This document shows positions 43,571 through 55,604 of a stretch of DNA of 64,000 nt, piece by piece. The stretch lies in assembly GCA_902619805.1 (NCBI GenBank), contig CACNGC010000001.1, positions 62,001 through 126,000 of the forward strand, written 5' to 3'. The first letter of the stretch is position 1. Each line of letters starts with the position of its first letter. The DNA comes from an uncultured SAR116 cluster alpha proteobacterium (GTDB lineage Bacteria; Pseudomonadota; Alphaproteobacteria; Puniceispirillales; Marisalimonadaceae). The position numbers and the translations under genes are program-made. A model generated the notes under the pieces. That model was not told the origin of the DNA, searched no databases, and worked only from the letters and a program-made list of their open reading frames with translations.

Positions 43571-45805
43571 ATGAAAAATATAAATTCAAAAGAAGTGTCT
43601 GTCTTAGTTAGTGGCCCTTTCAACGAACCATTTGACTACGTTTTAGAAGATAACAATATCAATTTTAGTGTTGGTCAAATCGTTTTAGTTCCTTTTGGAA
43701 AAAGAAAAATAGTAGGTATAATTATTGGTAATGGTACTAAAACCATACCTGAAACAAAATTGAAAACAGTTCTTCAAGTTTATGATCTTAAACCAGTACC
43801 AAAACCTTCAATTGAATTAATGAATTTTTTAGCAAGTTGGTATTGTGTCTTTAAAGGTTTGGTTTTGAAAATGATATTATCTCCATTAGAAGCTATTACT
43901 TCTCCAGATTATGAAAAAGTTTATAAAAGTAATTTCGCAAATGAAAATGAGATAAACGAAATTGAAGAAATAAAAATTACATACAAACGTAAGTTAGTCT
44001 TAGATTTTCTGTTAAATTTTGATATAGGAAAATCACAAAATGATATAATTAAACAAATAGGCGTTTCAAAAGCAATTTTGAAAGATATGACCCAAAAAAA
44101 ACTGATACAAGAAAAGAAAGTCTACAAAACACTGAATTTAGATTCCTGTTTTTTAAAAAACTCTAAAGAAAATAAAAAAAATTATGACTATTTAAATTTA
44201 GAACAAAAATTTGCAGTAGATACTATAAATAATTCAATTATTAAGACAAAATCAGATTGTTTCTTGCTTGATGGGGTCCCAGGTTCTGGTAAAACAGAAA
44301 CTTACTTTGAAACAGTTAGGACATGTTTAGATCAAGGTAAGCAAGCATTAATTTTGTTACCAGAAATAGTTTTGACGCCGGATTGGAAAAAAAGATTTTT
44401 GAAAAAATTCTCTTTTGCTCCATTAGTTTGGAACTCTGAAATAACAAAGAAAAAAAAGAAAAAAATTTGGTTGTCTGCATTAAACGGTACGGCAGGAGTT
44501 ATTGTAGGAGCAAGATCAGCGCTAATGATACCTATTTCAAATTTAGGTTTAATTATCGTTGATGAAGAACATGAACAAGCTTTTAAACAAGAAGAAAACG
44601 TCAGGTATAATGCTAGAGATATGGCTATCTACAGGTCTACAAGATCTTCAGCTCCAATAGTTTTAGCCTCTGCAACTCCATCATTAGAAACATTTTACAA
44701 TGCAAAAAATGGTAAATATATTCATTTAAATTTGCCAAAAAGAGCAACGGGGGCAACTTTACCTCATATTAAACTAATTGATTTAATTTCCAACCCACCT
44801 GATAAAGGAAAATGGTTATCTCCCTTGCTTGTAGGTGAAATAGAAAGCAAATTAAAGAATAAAGAACAAAGTTTATTATTTTTAAACAGAAGAGGTTATG
44901 CGCCCTTATCAATTTGCAATTCATGCGGAGATAAAATTAAGTGTGTTAATTGTGATGCTTGGTTAGTTGAGCATAGATCTAAAAATATATTAGTTTGTCA
45001 CCATTGTGGATATTCTAGAATATTTGAAAATGTTTGTAAGAAATGTGGCGTTGAAGATCAAATTAAAGCTTGTGGTCCTGGAGTTGAACGAATCGAAGAA
45101 GAGATAAAAGAAATTTTTCCTAAGGCAAGATTAATAGTATTATCGAGTGATACTATGAATAATCATAAAATACTGAATGAAACAGTTGAAAAAATAAAAA
45201 ATAACAAAGTAGATATTATTATAGGAACACAAATGATTGCTAAAGGTCATGATTTTCCAAATTTAAAATTAGTTGGTATTGTCGATAGTGATGTTGGATT
45301 GTCTGGTGGTGATTTGAGAGCATCAGAGAGAACTTTTCAGGTTTTACAGCAAGTATCAGGAAGATCTGGCAGACATTCAAAAAAAGAAGAAGACAAAGGT
45401 GTTGTTCTAATTCAGACTTTTGATACTAAAAATCCAATAATTAATGCAATCTCCAAAAATAATAGAAATGAATTTTTTGATAAAGAGCTAGTGTCAAGAA
45501 AATACGCTAATATGCCACCTTATGGTAGGTTAGCATCTATAATATTGTCATCGAAATTAGAGAGAAAATTAGAAATTTTTTCATCAGAATTGTTAAAATT
45601 AGCACCATTTTTCAAAAATGTTAAAATTTTTGGACCTGCCCCTGCACCAATATATTTTTTAAGAGGGAGATTTAGAAGAAGATTTTTAATAAAATCTGAT
45701 AAGAATGTAAATATTCAAGATGTAATTCTGAATTGGACAAGAAAAATCAACACACCAAACTATATTAAATTAACTATAGATATTGACCCATTTTCTTTTA
45801 TGTAA
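43571..45805 (+). CDS. priA: Primosomal replication restart helicase PriA
   Basis: 744 residues. 3'-binding N-terminal domain, then a superfamily 2 helicase: Walker A DGVPGSGKTETY, Walker B IVDEEHEQAF, SATPSLET and QQVSGRSGRH. The zinc-binding block with eight cysteines (CNSCGDKIKCVNCDAW, CHHCGYS, CKKCG) lies inside the second helicase lobe as in PriA. It loads the replisome on stalled forks. It is directly upstream of atpH as in other alphaproteobacteria, with a 95-base gap that should hold the ATP synthase promoter. Confidence 0.95.
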   Translation: MKNINSKEVSVLVSGPFNEPFDYVLEDNNINFSVGQIVLVPFGKRKIVGIIIGNGTKTIPETKLKTVLQVYDLKPVPKPSIELMNFLASWYCVFKGLVLKMILSPLEAITSPDYEKVYKSNFANENEINEIEEIKITYKRKLVLDFLLNFDIGKSQNDIIKQIGVSKAILKDMTQKKLIQEKKVYKTLNLDSCFLKNSKENKKNYDYLNLEQKFAVDTINNSIIKTKSDCFLLDGVPGSGKTETYFETVRTCLDQGKQALILLPEIVLTPDWKKRFLKKFSFAPLVWNSEITKKKKKKIWLSALNGTAGVIVGARSALMIPISNLGLIIVDEEHEQAFKQEENVRYNARDMAIYRSTRSSAPIVLASATPSLETFYNAKNGKYIHLNLPKRATGATLPHIKLIDLISNPPDKGKWLSPLLVGEIESKLKNKEQSLLFLNRRGYAPLSICNSCGDKIKCVNCDAWLVEHRSKNILVCHHCGYSRIFENVCKKCGVEDQIKACGPGVERIEEEIKEIFPKARLIVLSSDTMNNHKILNETVEKIKNNKVDIIIGTQMIAKGHDFPNLKLVGIVDSDVGLSGGDLRASERTFQVLQQVSGRSGRHSKKEEDKGVVLIQTFDTKNPIINAISKNNRNEFFDKELVSRKYANMPPYGRLASIILSSKLERKLEIFSSELLKLAPFFKNVKIFGPAPAPIYFLRGRFRRRFLIKSDKNVNIQDVILNWTRKINTPNYIKLTIDIDPFSFM

Positions 45806-45900
45806 AATTAATTCAATTTGGTGCCCTTGTTACTTGCAATGATATGAATGCTGTGGTAGCAATCCATATTATTTTGTTTACTTAAAAGGGAAGTATTAAG

Positions 45901-46452
45901 ATGAGCGTTTCATCTGGTTTGTCAGGTAGATATGCTAAAGCTATATATGAATTAGCTGAAGAAAAAAAGATTTTAACAAAAATAGTTGATGATTTTATTG
46001 GCCTCCAAAAGTTGCTTGAAGATAGTGATACTTTGTCTAATTTAATCAAATCACCAGCTGTATCTAAATCCGATAAACAAAATTCAATACTTAAAATTTT
46101 AAATAAAGCTAAAGTTCAAAAATTAACTATCAAATTTTTCGGAACTTTGGCAAATAATGGAAGATTAATATTAATCAAAGAAGTAATAGAAGACTTTTTA
46201 TCAGAAGTATCTAGAATTAATGGTGAGGTTAAAGCTGAAGTCACATCATCTTTTAAGCTTGACCAGGATCAACAAAAAAAAGTAGTAGCCGCAATATCTG
46301 AAGCAACAGGTATTAAAAAAATAATATCATCAGCAAGCGTTGATGAAAGTTTGATTGGAGGCCTTATCGTTAAAATAGGTTCCAAAATGATAGACAACTC
46401 ATTAAAAACTAAATTAAATAGACTTGAAATAGCTATGAGAGGTACAAACTAA
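45901..46452 (+). CDS. atpH: F1F0 ATP synthase subunit delta
   Basis: 183 residues. [17 protein letters not shown] at the start and the C-terminal [35 protein letters not shown] are characteristic. The delta subunit ties the F1 head to the peripheral stalk. First gene of atpHAGDC; its stop overlaps the atpA start as TAATG. The F0 genes are not in this window, as usual for alphaproteobacteria, where they lie in a separate operon. A GGGAAG-like ribosome site precedes the ATG. Confidence 0.95.
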   Translation: MSVSSGLSGRYAKAIYELAEEKKILTKIVDDFIGLQKLLEDSDTLSNLIKSPAVSKSDKQNSILKILNKAKVQKLTIKFFGTLANNGRLILIKEVIEDFLSEVSRINGEVKAEVTSSFKLDQDQQKKVVAAISEATGIKKIISSASVDESLIGGLIVKIGSKMIDNSLKTKLNRLEIAMRGTN

Positions 46453-47987
46453 TGGATATTCGTGCAGCAGAAATATCAACAATATTAAAAGATCAGATAG
46501 AAAATTTTGGCTCTGATGCTGAAATTACAGAAGTTGGTAAGGTTTTATCAGTAGGAGATGGAATTGCGCGTGTTTACGGACTTGATCAGATACAAGCTGG
46601 TGAAATGGTTGAGTTTCCTGGTGGTATTGCTGGTATGGCTTTAAATCTTGAAAGAGATAATGTTGGCGTAGTTATATTTGGAAGTGATAAAACAATAAAA
46701 GAAGGTGACGTTGTCAAAAGAACAGGTTCAATCGTTGACGTGCCAATAGGTAAAGGGCTTTTAGGAAGAGTTGTTGATGCACTAGGTAATCCTATAGATG
46801 GAAAGGGCGCTCTTAAAAATGTAAAAAGATCAAGGGTTGAGACTAAAGCTCCGGGTATTATGCCAAGAGAATCAGTAAGCGAACCAATGCAAACTGGTTT
46901 GAAAGCAATTGATTCTCTTATTCCTGTTGGAAGAGGGCAGAGAGAGCTTATTATTGGTGACAGACAAACAGGCAAAACAGCTATTGCAATAGATACTTTT
47001 TTAAATCAAAAGAGTACTAATGATAAAGCTGGGAAAGATGATACTAAGAAGTTGTTCTGTATTTATGTGGCAGTAGGTCAAAAAAGATCAACAGTAGCAC
47101 AAATTGTTAAAACTTTAGAGGAAAGAGGAGCTTTAGAATATTCGATTGTGGTAGCAGCCACGGCATCTGATCCAGCTCCTATGCAATTTCTTGCACCTTA
47201 TTCTGCCGCTGCTATGGGAGAGTTTTTTAGAGATAATGAAATGCATGCGGTTGTTGTTTATGATGATTTGTCAAAACAAGCAGTTGCCTACAGACAAATG
47301 TCTCTTCTTTTAAGGAGACCTCCAGGAAGAGAAGCTTATCCTGGTGATGTGTTTTATTTACATTCCCGCTTGCTCGAAAGAGCCGCAAAATTAAATGGAG
47401 AAAATGGATCTGGGTCTCTAACAGCCCTTCCAATAATTGAAACACAAGGTGGTGACGTTTCCGCATTTATTCCAACTAATGTTATTTCAATTACAGATGG
47501 TCAAATTTTTTTAGAAACAGAACTCTTTTATAAAGGTATTAGGCCAGCTGTTAACGTCGGTTTATCAGTTTCAAGGGTTGGGTCAGCTGCTCAAATTAAA
47601 GCTATGAAACAAGTAGCTGGTACAATTAAGCTGGATTTAGCACAATATCGTGAAATGGCTGCTTTTGCACAATTTGCTTCTGATATGGATGCTTCAACAA
47701 GGCAACTTTTATCAAGAGGCGAAAGGTTAACTGAATTACTTAAACAACCTCAATATTCTCCAATGGATGTTGAAGAACAGGTAGCCGTTATTTTTGCCGG
47801 AGTGAAAGGATATTTAGATCAAATCCCAACACAAAAAATTGGTGAGTTTGAACAGTCACTTATCCAAAAATTAAATGCTAAGGGCTCTAATATTTTAGAA
47901 TCCATAAGAAAACATAAGTCTATTTCAGATGATACTGAAAAAGCTCTTAAAGACACACTAGATGAATTAGTAAAGAATTTTGCTTAG
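46452..47987 (+). CDS. atpA: F1F0 ATP synthase subunit alpha
   Basis: 511 residues, as usual for AtpA. Non-catalytic nucleotide site [13 protein letters not shown], with [43 protein letters not shown] and [38 protein letters not shown]. Forms the alternating hexamer with beta. Overlaps atpH at its start and is followed 28 bases later by atpG. Highly conserved; identity is secure. Confidence 0.98.
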   Translation: MDIRAAEISTILKDQIENFGSDAEITEVGKVLSVGDGIARVYGLDQIQAGEMVEFPGGIAGMALNLERDNVGVVIFGSDKTIKEGDVVKRTGSIVDVPIGKGLLGRVVDALGNPIDGKGALKNVKRSRVETKAPGIMPRESVSEPMQTGLKAIDSLIPVGRGQRELIIGDRQTGKTAIAIDTFLNQKSTNDKAGKDDTKKLFCIYVAVGQKRSTVAQIVKTLEERGALEYSIVVAATASDPAPMQFLAPYSAAAMGEFFRDNEMHAVVVYDDLSKQAVAYRQMSLLLRRPPGREAYPGDVFYLHSRLLERAAKLNGENGSGSLTALPIIETQGGDVSAFIPTNVISITDGQIFLETELFYKGIRPAVNVGLSVSRVGSAAQIKAMKQVAGTIKLDLAQYREMAAFAQFASDMDASTRQLLSRGERLTELLKQPQYSPMDVEEQVAVIFAGVKGYLDQIPTQKIGEFEQSLIQKLNAKGSNILESIRKHKSISDDTEKALKDTLDELVKNFA

Positions 47988-48015
47988 ATAATTTGAATTA
48001 GTAAGGGTTAGGTTA

Positions 48016-48888
48016 ATGCCTTCTTTAAAAGACCTTAAAAATAGAATTGGTTCTGTCAAGTCTACACAAAAAATTACATCAGCAATGAAGATGGTTGCGG
48101 CTGCTAAACTACGTAAAGCTCAAGAGCAAGCATTAGCCTCAAGACCATACACTACTCTTATGGACAGTGTTGTATCCAAAATTTCTTCTAAAGCAATTGG
48201 AAGTTCTATAGATTTACTACGTGGTAAAGAAGAAATTAAAACTCATTTATTAGTTGTTTTTTCTGCAGATAGAGGATTATGTGGTGGTTTTAACGGATCA
48301 ATTACAAGAACAGTTAGGTCTGAAATTAAAAAACTAAAAGATGATGGTATAAATGTTAAATTACTTATGGTAGGAAAAAAATCTGCTGATGCACTAAATA
48401 GAGAATTTGGTGACTTATTTGTTGAAAAAATAGATGGAAATTCAGCAAAACCTAATTACACAGATGCTGAAGTTTTAGCAAAGAAAATAATTGATTTGTT
48501 TGAAAATAATGAGTTTGGTGTATGCAGAGTAATATTTAATAAATTTGTTTCTGCAATTACTCAAGAAGTTACTTTCAAATCTCTTATACCGGTAGAAGTT
48601 AAAATTGATGAGATTGATGAAAATAACTCTAGTTCAATTTATGAATTTGAACCTAGCGAAGAAGAAATATTGAATGATCTATTACCTCGTAATTTAGCTA
48701 CACAGCTATATAGTTCTCAAATCGAAAGTACAGCAAGTGAACTAGCTGCTAGAATGACTGCAATGGATAATGCTACTAGGAATGCTGGCGAGATGATAGA
48801 TAATTTAACCCTACAATATAATAGAACAAGACAAGCTGTTATTACAAAAGAATTAATTGAAATTATATCAGGTGCAGAAGCCTTATAA
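48016..48888 (+). CDS. atpG: F1F0 ATP synthase subunit gamma
   Basis: 290 residues. N-terminal PSLKDLKNRIGSVKSTQKITSAMKMVAAAKLRKAQ and C-terminal ELAARMTAMDNATRNAGEMIDNLTLQYNRTRQAVITKELIEIISGAEAL are the two coiled-coil ends of the rotor shaft. The DRGLCGGFNGS motif is present. Couples rotation of the ring to catalysis in beta. Lies between atpA and atpD with short gaps on both sides. Confidence 0.97.
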   Translation: MPSLKDLKNRIGSVKSTQKITSAMKMVAAAKLRKAQEQALASRPYTTLMDSVVSKISSKAIGSSIDLLRGKEEIKTHLLVVFSADRGLCGGFNGSITRTVRSEIKKLKDDGINVKLLMVGKKSADALNREFGDLFVEKIDGNSAKPNYTDAEVLAKKIIDLFENNEFGVCRVIFNKFVSAITQEVTFKSLIPVEVKIDEIDENNSSSIYEFEPSEEEILNDLLPRNLATQLYSSQIESTASELAARMTAMDNATRNAGEMIDNLTLQYNRTRQAVITKELIEIISGAEAL

Positions 48889-48893
48889 TATAA

Positions 48894-50345
<1,452 letters not shown>

Positions 50346-50374
50346 TCTTTTGAACTTTTTTAGATGAGGTAAGA

Positions 50375-50773
50375 ATGGCAGAAACAACTAATTTAGAAGT
50401 AGTAACTCCCTCAGCTATAATTTTATCTGAACCTGTTGAAATGGTTGTTGTTCCAGGTTCAGAAGGTCAAATTGGTGCTCTTCCAAGACATTCTAAAGTT
50501 ATTTCTACTCTGGATAGAGGGTTGGTTGATATTTTTAGTGATAATAAAGTTTCATCGCAGATAATGATAGATGGTGGAATAGCCGAAATAAATGAAACTA
50601 CAGTTACAATATTAGCAGAAAGAGCTGAAAAGATTGATAAAGCAAACAAACAAGTTCTAGAAGAAAAACTTATAGCTTGTCAGTCTCAAGAAAATCATGA
50701 TGATCAAAATATAGCAGATCTTGCAAAAAAAAATTCGTCTTTTATAAAGGCTGTTTTAGACAAAATAGGTTGA
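50375..50773 (+). CDS. atpC: F1F0 ATP synthase subunit epsilon
   Basis: 132 residues. Beta-sandwich pattern LEVVTPSAIILSEPVEMVVVPGSEGQIGALPRHSKVISTLDRGLVDIF and GGIAEINETTVTILAERAE, followed by a helical tail. It regulates F1 and links the rotor. Last gene of the operon, ending one base before the oppositely oriented amidase gene, so no room remains for a terminator outside coding sequence. The last 25 residues are less conserved than usual. Confidence 0.94.
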   Translation: MAETTNLEVVTPSAIILSEPVEMVVVPGSEGQIGALPRHSKVISTLDRGLVDIFSDNKVSSQIMIDGGIAEINETTVTILAERAEKIDKANKQVLEEKLIACQSQENHDDQNIADLAKKNSSFIKAVLDKIG

Positions 50774-50774
50774 T

Positions 50775-52064
50775 CTATTTCTGCAATACTTTTTCTATTT
50801 CAGAGCTTATACTCAAAAGGTAATCATCTTGATTAGTCGTCGCGTTTAACATAATCCCAATTGGTTCTTTATTTTCAAAATAAGGTATAGAAATACTACA
50901 ACCATTCATATAATTAGCCAAAGTTGTGTTTCTTAACGATATTAAATTTGCTTTATCATAAAATTCACTATCTTTACATTCTTCTACTAAAGGTGGTTTT
51001 ATTGTCACAGTTGGCATAATTAAAAAATTATTTTTTAAAAATTTGTTAAACTCTTCTACTAAATCTGCTCTAATTTTTTGTAATAGATTATATTCAACAG
51101 CCATAACTTCATTTGCTCGTTCTATTCGTCTTAATACGTTTGGATCAATTAAATGTTTTTTTTGATCATATAAATAAAAATATTCTGTTGCACACTCTAC
51201 TGATGCGAATTGCCATATTGGCACTTTTTTGTATAAATCTAAAACCGGTACATTCATTTCAGCGACTTCATATCCACTCTTAGTAATTTTTTTCTTAGCT
51301 AAGTCAAAAGCAACTTTAATTTCATTGTCTATATCTTCAAATCCAAAGTTAGAAGGAATTATTAATTTTGGATTTTTATTTTGTAATTTTTCCTGTTTAG
51401 TATTTATTTTTTTTCTCATAGCATGGTAGCCAAGTTTACAAAGTTCAACGTCTCTTGCCATTAATCCAACACTATCTAAGCTACTGGAGAGGGTAAGAAC
51501 ACCATCTCTTGAAATACTATCTTGTGTAGGTTTGAAGCCTGTAATTCCTGTGAAAGCAGATGGTATCCTCGTTGAACCTCCAGTATCAGTTCCTATAGCA
51601 ATGTCAGACAAATCTAAAGCAACAGACACAGCTCCACCAGATGTCGATCCACCTGGCACAGAACCAGGATAAAAAGGGTTATCTGGAGTTCCGTAATGAG
51701 GATTTATTCCTAAACCTGAGTAGGCAAGTTCAGTCATATTTGTATGTCCAAGAAGTAAACCACCAGCTTTTCTAATATTAGAGATACATTTTGCATCGTT
51801 TAAAGAAATATCGGGTTCTAGAAACTTAGTTCCTCCTCTTGTATGATATCCCTTTACATCAAATAAAGCTTTTACAGATATTATTAAACCTTTCAATAAT
51901 CCATTTTTAAGTTTACTTATTTTATTCAGCTGGACTTTAAAATCTTTTTCAAAAAGCTCAGTAAATATATTCTCAAATTTTTTAGGGTCGTCTCTAAATT
52001 TTGTTAGTATCTCAAAAAGTTTATTAACAAGCTTTTCGTTATTTGAGTTGATCTGTTTTTTCAT
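50775..52064 (-). CDS. Amidase (amidase-signature family), second copy
   Basis: 429 residues. Amidase-signature triad: lysine in GLIISVKALFDVKG, cis-serine in VPGGSTSGGAVSVAL and nucleophilic serine in GTDTGGSTRIPSAFTG. It differs widely from the amidase at 37633-39054 and from GatA (no gatCB nearby). The LGHTNMTELAYSGLGINPHYGTPDNP segment is like fungal/bacterial amidases acting on small amides. It lies five bases from rppH on the same strand and converges on atpC. The substrate is unknown. Confidence 0.87.
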   Translation of the reverse strand: MKKQINSNNEKLVNKLFEILTKFRDDPKKFENIFTELFEKDFKVQLNKISKLKNGLLKGLIISVKALFDVKGYHTRGGTKFLEPDISLNDAKCISNIRKAGGLLLGHTNMTELAYSGLGINPHYGTPDNPFYPGSVPGGSTSGGAVSVALDLSDIAIGTDTGGSTRIPSAFTGITGFKPTQDSISRDGVLTLSSSLDSVGLMARDVELCKLGYHAMRKKINTKQEKLQNKNPKLIIPSNFGFEDIDNEIKVAFDLAKKKITKSGYEVAEMNVPVLDLYKKVPIWQFASVECATEYFYLYDQKKHLIDPNVLRRIERANEVMAVEYNLLQKIRADLVEEFNKFLKNNFLIMPTVTIKPPLVEECKDSEFYDKANLISLRNTTLANYMNGCSISIPYFENKEPIGIMLNATTNQDDYLLSISSEIEKVLQK

Positions 52065-52069
52065 AATAA

Positions 52070-52585
52070 TTAATTAAAGTTTGAAGCATTAAAGTTTTTG
52101 ATCATTGGGATGAATATTTCATTAATTTTTCTGTAAACATCTTTTTTAAATGAAATTGCTTTTTCAGGTAATAATTCTGGATCAAGCCAAATCCAGTTTT
52201 TAAATTCAGGATGGTTAGTATTAATATCTATCTCTTTATCCTTGCCCAAAAAATGAAATAAGAGCCACCTTTGAGTTTGTCCTCTATACTTTCCTTCCCA
52301 AAGACTATCTGCTAATGTCAAAGGAATATCATAATTCAACCAATCTGGATATTCACTTATAAACTCAACATTAGTTATACTGGTCTCTTCTTTTAATTCT
52401 CTATATCCAGCCTCTACAGGCAGTTCTCCTTTGTCAATACCTCCTTGGGGTAATTGCCATGCTTCAGCTTTGTTATCAAGTCTTTGTCCACAAAATACGT
52501 TTCCGACTTTATTAAAAACCATTAACCCAACACAAGAACGATATGGTCTTTCTAAAAGAGGAATATTGTTCTTAATTATACTCAA
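52070..52585 (-). CDS. rppH: RNA pyrophosphohydrolase RppH
   Basis: 171 residues. RPYRSCVGLMVFNKVGNVFCGQRLD, WQLPQGGIDKGE and the Nudix box GGIDKGELPVEAGYRELKEETSI are all present, with the WLNYDIP and GQTQRWLLFHFLG of RppH. Removes pyrophosphate from mRNA 5' ends to start decay. The TTG start overlaps the ctpA stop as TTGA. In alphaproteobacteria rppH commonly follows ctpA, as here. Confidence 0.93.
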   Translation of the reverse strand: MSIIKNNIPLLERPYRSCVGLMVFNKVGNVFCGQRLDNKAEAWQLPQGGIDKGELPVEAGYRELKEETSITNVEFISEYPDWLNYDIPLTLADSLWEGKYRGQTQRWLLFHFLGKDKEIDINTNHPEFKNWIWLDPELLPEKAISFKKDVYRKINEIFIPMIKNFNASNFN

Positions 52586-53958
52586 TTGCTAAAACTACTA
52601 AATTTATTATGTAAAGGTTTTTTTAAAATTTTGGCAGTAGAAGTTGTTTTCTTTTTATTACTAAATAAATTAATTCCTCTTATAAGGTCAACTGCTCTAG
52701 ATATTTGATTATCTTGTAAAAGTTTTTCAACTTGAGTTAATTCTGGCTTATTAGCACTATCTTTTTTGTTTTTTTCTTTTTTGTCCAAGGCTCCTCTTAA
52801 ATTTTCTTCTCTTCTATTTTCTGGTGTTTCTTTAGTCAATTCAGTTATACCAGCTTCTACAATAATATCTGGTTCAATACCTTTGGCTTGTATAGATATA
52901 CCACTTGGTGTGTAATATCTTGCAGTTGTAAGTCTCATTGCACCATTACCTGCTAAAGGAATTATAGATTGAACTGATCCTTTACCGAAACTACGAGTTC
53001 CAACTATTATTGCTCTTGAATGATCTTTAAGTGCTCCTGCTACAATTTCGCTAGCAGATGCTGACCCACTATTGATAAGAACTATCATGGGTTTGCCATC
53101 AATTATATCACCTTTTTTTGCAAAAATTCTTGAAGTATCATCATCTTTTCTTCCTTGGGTCGATACTATTTCTCCTTGGTTTAAGAAAGAGTCTGTAACT
53201 GAAATTGATTGGTTTAAAAGACCTCCTGGATTATTCCTTAAATCTAATATTAGTCCTTGAAATTTTTCTCCAAGTTCTTTTTTAATTTCAACTACGGATT
53301 TTTCTAGACCAGAAGTTGTTGTATCCGAAAAGGTAGTTAAACGTACATAACCTATATTTTTAATAATGTTGTGTCTAACAGATCTTATTTTTATAACGTC
53401 TCTAATTATTTCAATTTCAATAGGATCTTTTTTATCACGAACAACAGTTATGACAACCTTACTTCCAACAGGCCCTCGAAGTTGAGATACAGCGTCATTT
53501 ATTGAAAGTCCTCTAATTGACTCTCCATTAATGCCAATAATTAAATCGCCTGACTTCATACCTGCGTTAGCAGCAGGAGTGTCATCTATCGGTGAGACAA
53601 CTTTTACCACACCATCTTCCATGGTTATTTCAATACCTAAGCCACCAAATTTTCCTTTGGTCTTTACCTGCATATCTTTATATGATTCTGCACTTAAGTA
53701 AGAGGAATGAGGATCAAGAGATTGAAGCATCCCTGAGATTGCAGATTCAATAAGTTTTTTGTCAGTAACTTCTTCTACGTATTGTTCCTGTACTCTTTGA
53801 AAAACATCACCAAAAAGATTTAGCTGTTTATAGGTTTCTTGACGATTTTCAGCACTAGCAAGATTTTGCTCAGACAAACATATATTAAAAACCAAAAAAA
53901 ATGCTAAAAAAACATTAGTATTATAATTTATATTATAAATAAAAATTTTTTTAATCAT
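52582..53958 (-). CDS. ctpA: Carboxy-terminal processing protease CtpA (S41)
   Basis: 458 residues. A signal-anchor near the N-terminus (about 11-30), the SYLSAESYKDMQVKTKGKFGGLGIEI lead, a PDZ domain (about 95-175), and the S41 core with the catalytic serine in NSGSASASEIVAGAL and lysine in GTRSFGKGSVQ. Cleaves periplasmic proteins at the C-terminus. The C-terminal 90 residues are lysine- and asparagine-rich and vary in this family. Its usual upstream neighbour envC is missing here. Confidence 0.93.
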   Translation of the reverse strand: MIKKIFIYNINYNTNVFLAFFLVFNICLSEQNLASAENRQETYKQLNLFGDVFQRVQEQYVEEVTDKKLIESAISGMLQSLDPHSSYLSAESYKDMQVKTKGKFGGLGIEITMEDGVVKVVSPIDDTPAANAGMKSGDLIIGINGESIRGLSINDAVSQLRGPVGSKVVITVVRDKKDPIEIEIIRDVIKIRSVRHNIIKNIGYVRLTTFSDTTTSGLEKSVVEIKKELGEKFQGLILDLRNNPGGLLNQSISVTDSFLNQGEIVSTQGRKDDDTSRIFAKKGDIIDGKPMIVLINSGSASASEIVAGALKDHSRAIIVGTRSFGKGSVQSIIPLAGNGAMRLTTARYYTPSGISIQAKGIEPDIIVEAGITELTKETPENRREENLRGALDKKEKNKKDSANKPELTQVEKLLQDNQISRAVDLIRGINLFSNKKKTTSTAKILKKPLHNKFSSFSN

Positions 53959-54048
53959 TTGAGTAGGCCTTAATTCAAGTTGAGAACATACTATAACAAT
54001 ATAGAATATATTTAGTACAGCAACTACAGAAAAATCTAATTATAACTT

Positions 54049-55581
54049 TTATTTTACTAAAAGTGATTTACCACTCATGTTTTTAGGTGATTTGATAGAA
54101 ATAAGTTCTAAAATTGTTGGAGCAATATCTGCTAATCTTCCATCTCTTAACTTATAATTATTATCTTTAGAAATAAGTATCAAAGGAACTTTATTACATG
54201 TATGTGAGGTATGTGGTAAGTTCGCTATTTCATCGAACATAACCTCACAGTTTCCGTGGTCTGCGGTCAATAACATGTGTCCATCATATTTAATTATTGT
54301 ATCTTTTATATTTCCAATTGCTTTATCAACAGTTTCCACTGCTTTAATAGCTGCTTTCAAATCACCTGTATGTCCAACCATATCAGGATTTGCAAAATTA
54401 ATTACAATTAGATCATAAGTTTTATTTTTTATGGAGGATATTAATTTAGTCTCAATTTTCTTTGCTGACATTTCAGGTTGTAAATCATATGTAGATATTT
54501 TTGGTGAAGGTATCATTACCCTAGTTTCACCGGGGTAAACCGTCTCCTCTCCTCCATTAAAAAAGAAAGTAACATGAGGATATTTTTCTGTTTCAGCTAG
54601 TCTTAATTGTTTTAAATTAGCTTTTGAAACGACCTCCCCAAGTGTGTCCTTAATATTTTCTTTTACAAAAATAGAATTCATAAATTTTGATAATTCTGTT
54701 GAATATTCTGTCATTCCAAGATTGTTTGATAAAATTGGAGTGTTAAAATCTTTTTCAAATTGTCTAAATGTAGGATCTAGTAATGCTGTTAATAACTCTC
54801 TAACTCGGTCCGCCCGAAAATTTATCATAATTAAACTATCACCATCTTCAAATCCTTTATAATTTCCAATCAGAGTTGGTGAAATAAATTCGTCAGTTTC
54901 ATTGTTTTTATAAGCTTCTTCTATTCCTTCTGATACATTAGAAAACTTTCTGTCATATTTTCCGCATACAATAAGATCATAAGCCTTTTTTACTCTCTCC
55001 CACCTATTATCTCTATCCATTGAGTAGTATCTACCTACAAGTGAGGCTATCTTGATATTTTTTGGGAGGGATATTTCAAATTTTTCAATATCCTGGCCTA
55101 GTTGTTTTGGAGAACAATCTCGTCCATCTGAAAAAATGTGTATCCAAGTTTTACAATTATTTTTTTTTAAAAGTTTTGACATTTCAATCATGTGATATGA
55201 ATGTGAATGCACTCCACCATCACTACATAAACCAAGCAGATGAACAGTCTTATTTTTATTATGATTTGACATAAAATTCTGAAAATTGTTATTTTTTTCT
55301 ATTTCATTATTGTCAAAAGCTTTGTTTATTTTTGGCAGAGTTTGTAGTACCACTCTGCCAGAACCAAGGTTCATATGTCCAACCTCAGAGTTTCCAACTT
55401 GACCTATAGGCAACCCAACATCTTGACCAGAAGCATCTAGGGTTGAATATGGAAATATTTTAGTTAAAAAATCTACATTTGGAGTTTTAGCTAATGCTAC
55501 AGCATTATTTTCTATATTTTCATTAATTCCCCAGCCATCCATTATACATAAAACTATTGGTTTTTTTTGTATGTTTTCCAT
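54049..55581 (-). CDS. gpmI: 2,3-bisphosphoglycerate-independent phosphoglycerate mutase
   Basis: 510 residues from the ATG at 55581; a TTG one codon earlier is possible. IVLCIMDGWGINENIENNAVALAKTPNVDFL, the catalytic serine in GNSEVGHMNLGSGRVV, the SDGRDCSP motif and LLTADHGNCEVM and TSHTCNKVPLIL with metal ligands are present. It interconverts 3- and 2-phosphoglycerate using manganese. The gene lies between rlmH and ctpA as in other alphaproteobacteria. Confidence 0.96.
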   Translation of the reverse strand: MENIQKKPIVLCIMDGWGINENIENNAVALAKTPNVDFLTKIFPYSTLDASGQDVGLPIGQVGNSEVGHMNLGSGRVVLQTLPKINKAFDNNEIEKNNNFQNFMSNHNKNKTVHLLGLCSDGGVHSHSYHMIEMSKLLKKNNCKTWIHIFSDGRDCSPKQLGQDIEKFEISLPKNIKIASLVGRYYSMDRDNRWERVKKAYDLIVCGKYDRKFSNVSEGIEEAYKNNETDEFISPTLIGNYKGFEDGDSLIMINFRADRVRELLTALLDPTFRQFEKDFNTPILSNNLGMTEYSTELSKFMNSIFVKENIKDTLGEVVSKANLKQLRLAETEKYPHVTFFFNGGEETVYPGETRVMIPSPKISTYDLQPEMSAKKIETKLISSIKNKTYDLIVINFANPDMVGHTGDLKAAIKAVETVDKAIGNIKDTIIKYDGHMLLTADHGNCEVMFDEIANLPHTSHTCNKVPLILISKDNNYKLRDGRLADIAPTILELISIKSPKNMSGKSLLVK

Positions 55582-55604
55582 CAATTTAATCCATTAAGAA
55601 AATT

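Noticed and set aside
46586-46975. 129-codon antisense frame inside atpA
   Set aside because: A mirror frame of a highly conserved gene with no ribosome site; typical of antisense shadows in this sequence.
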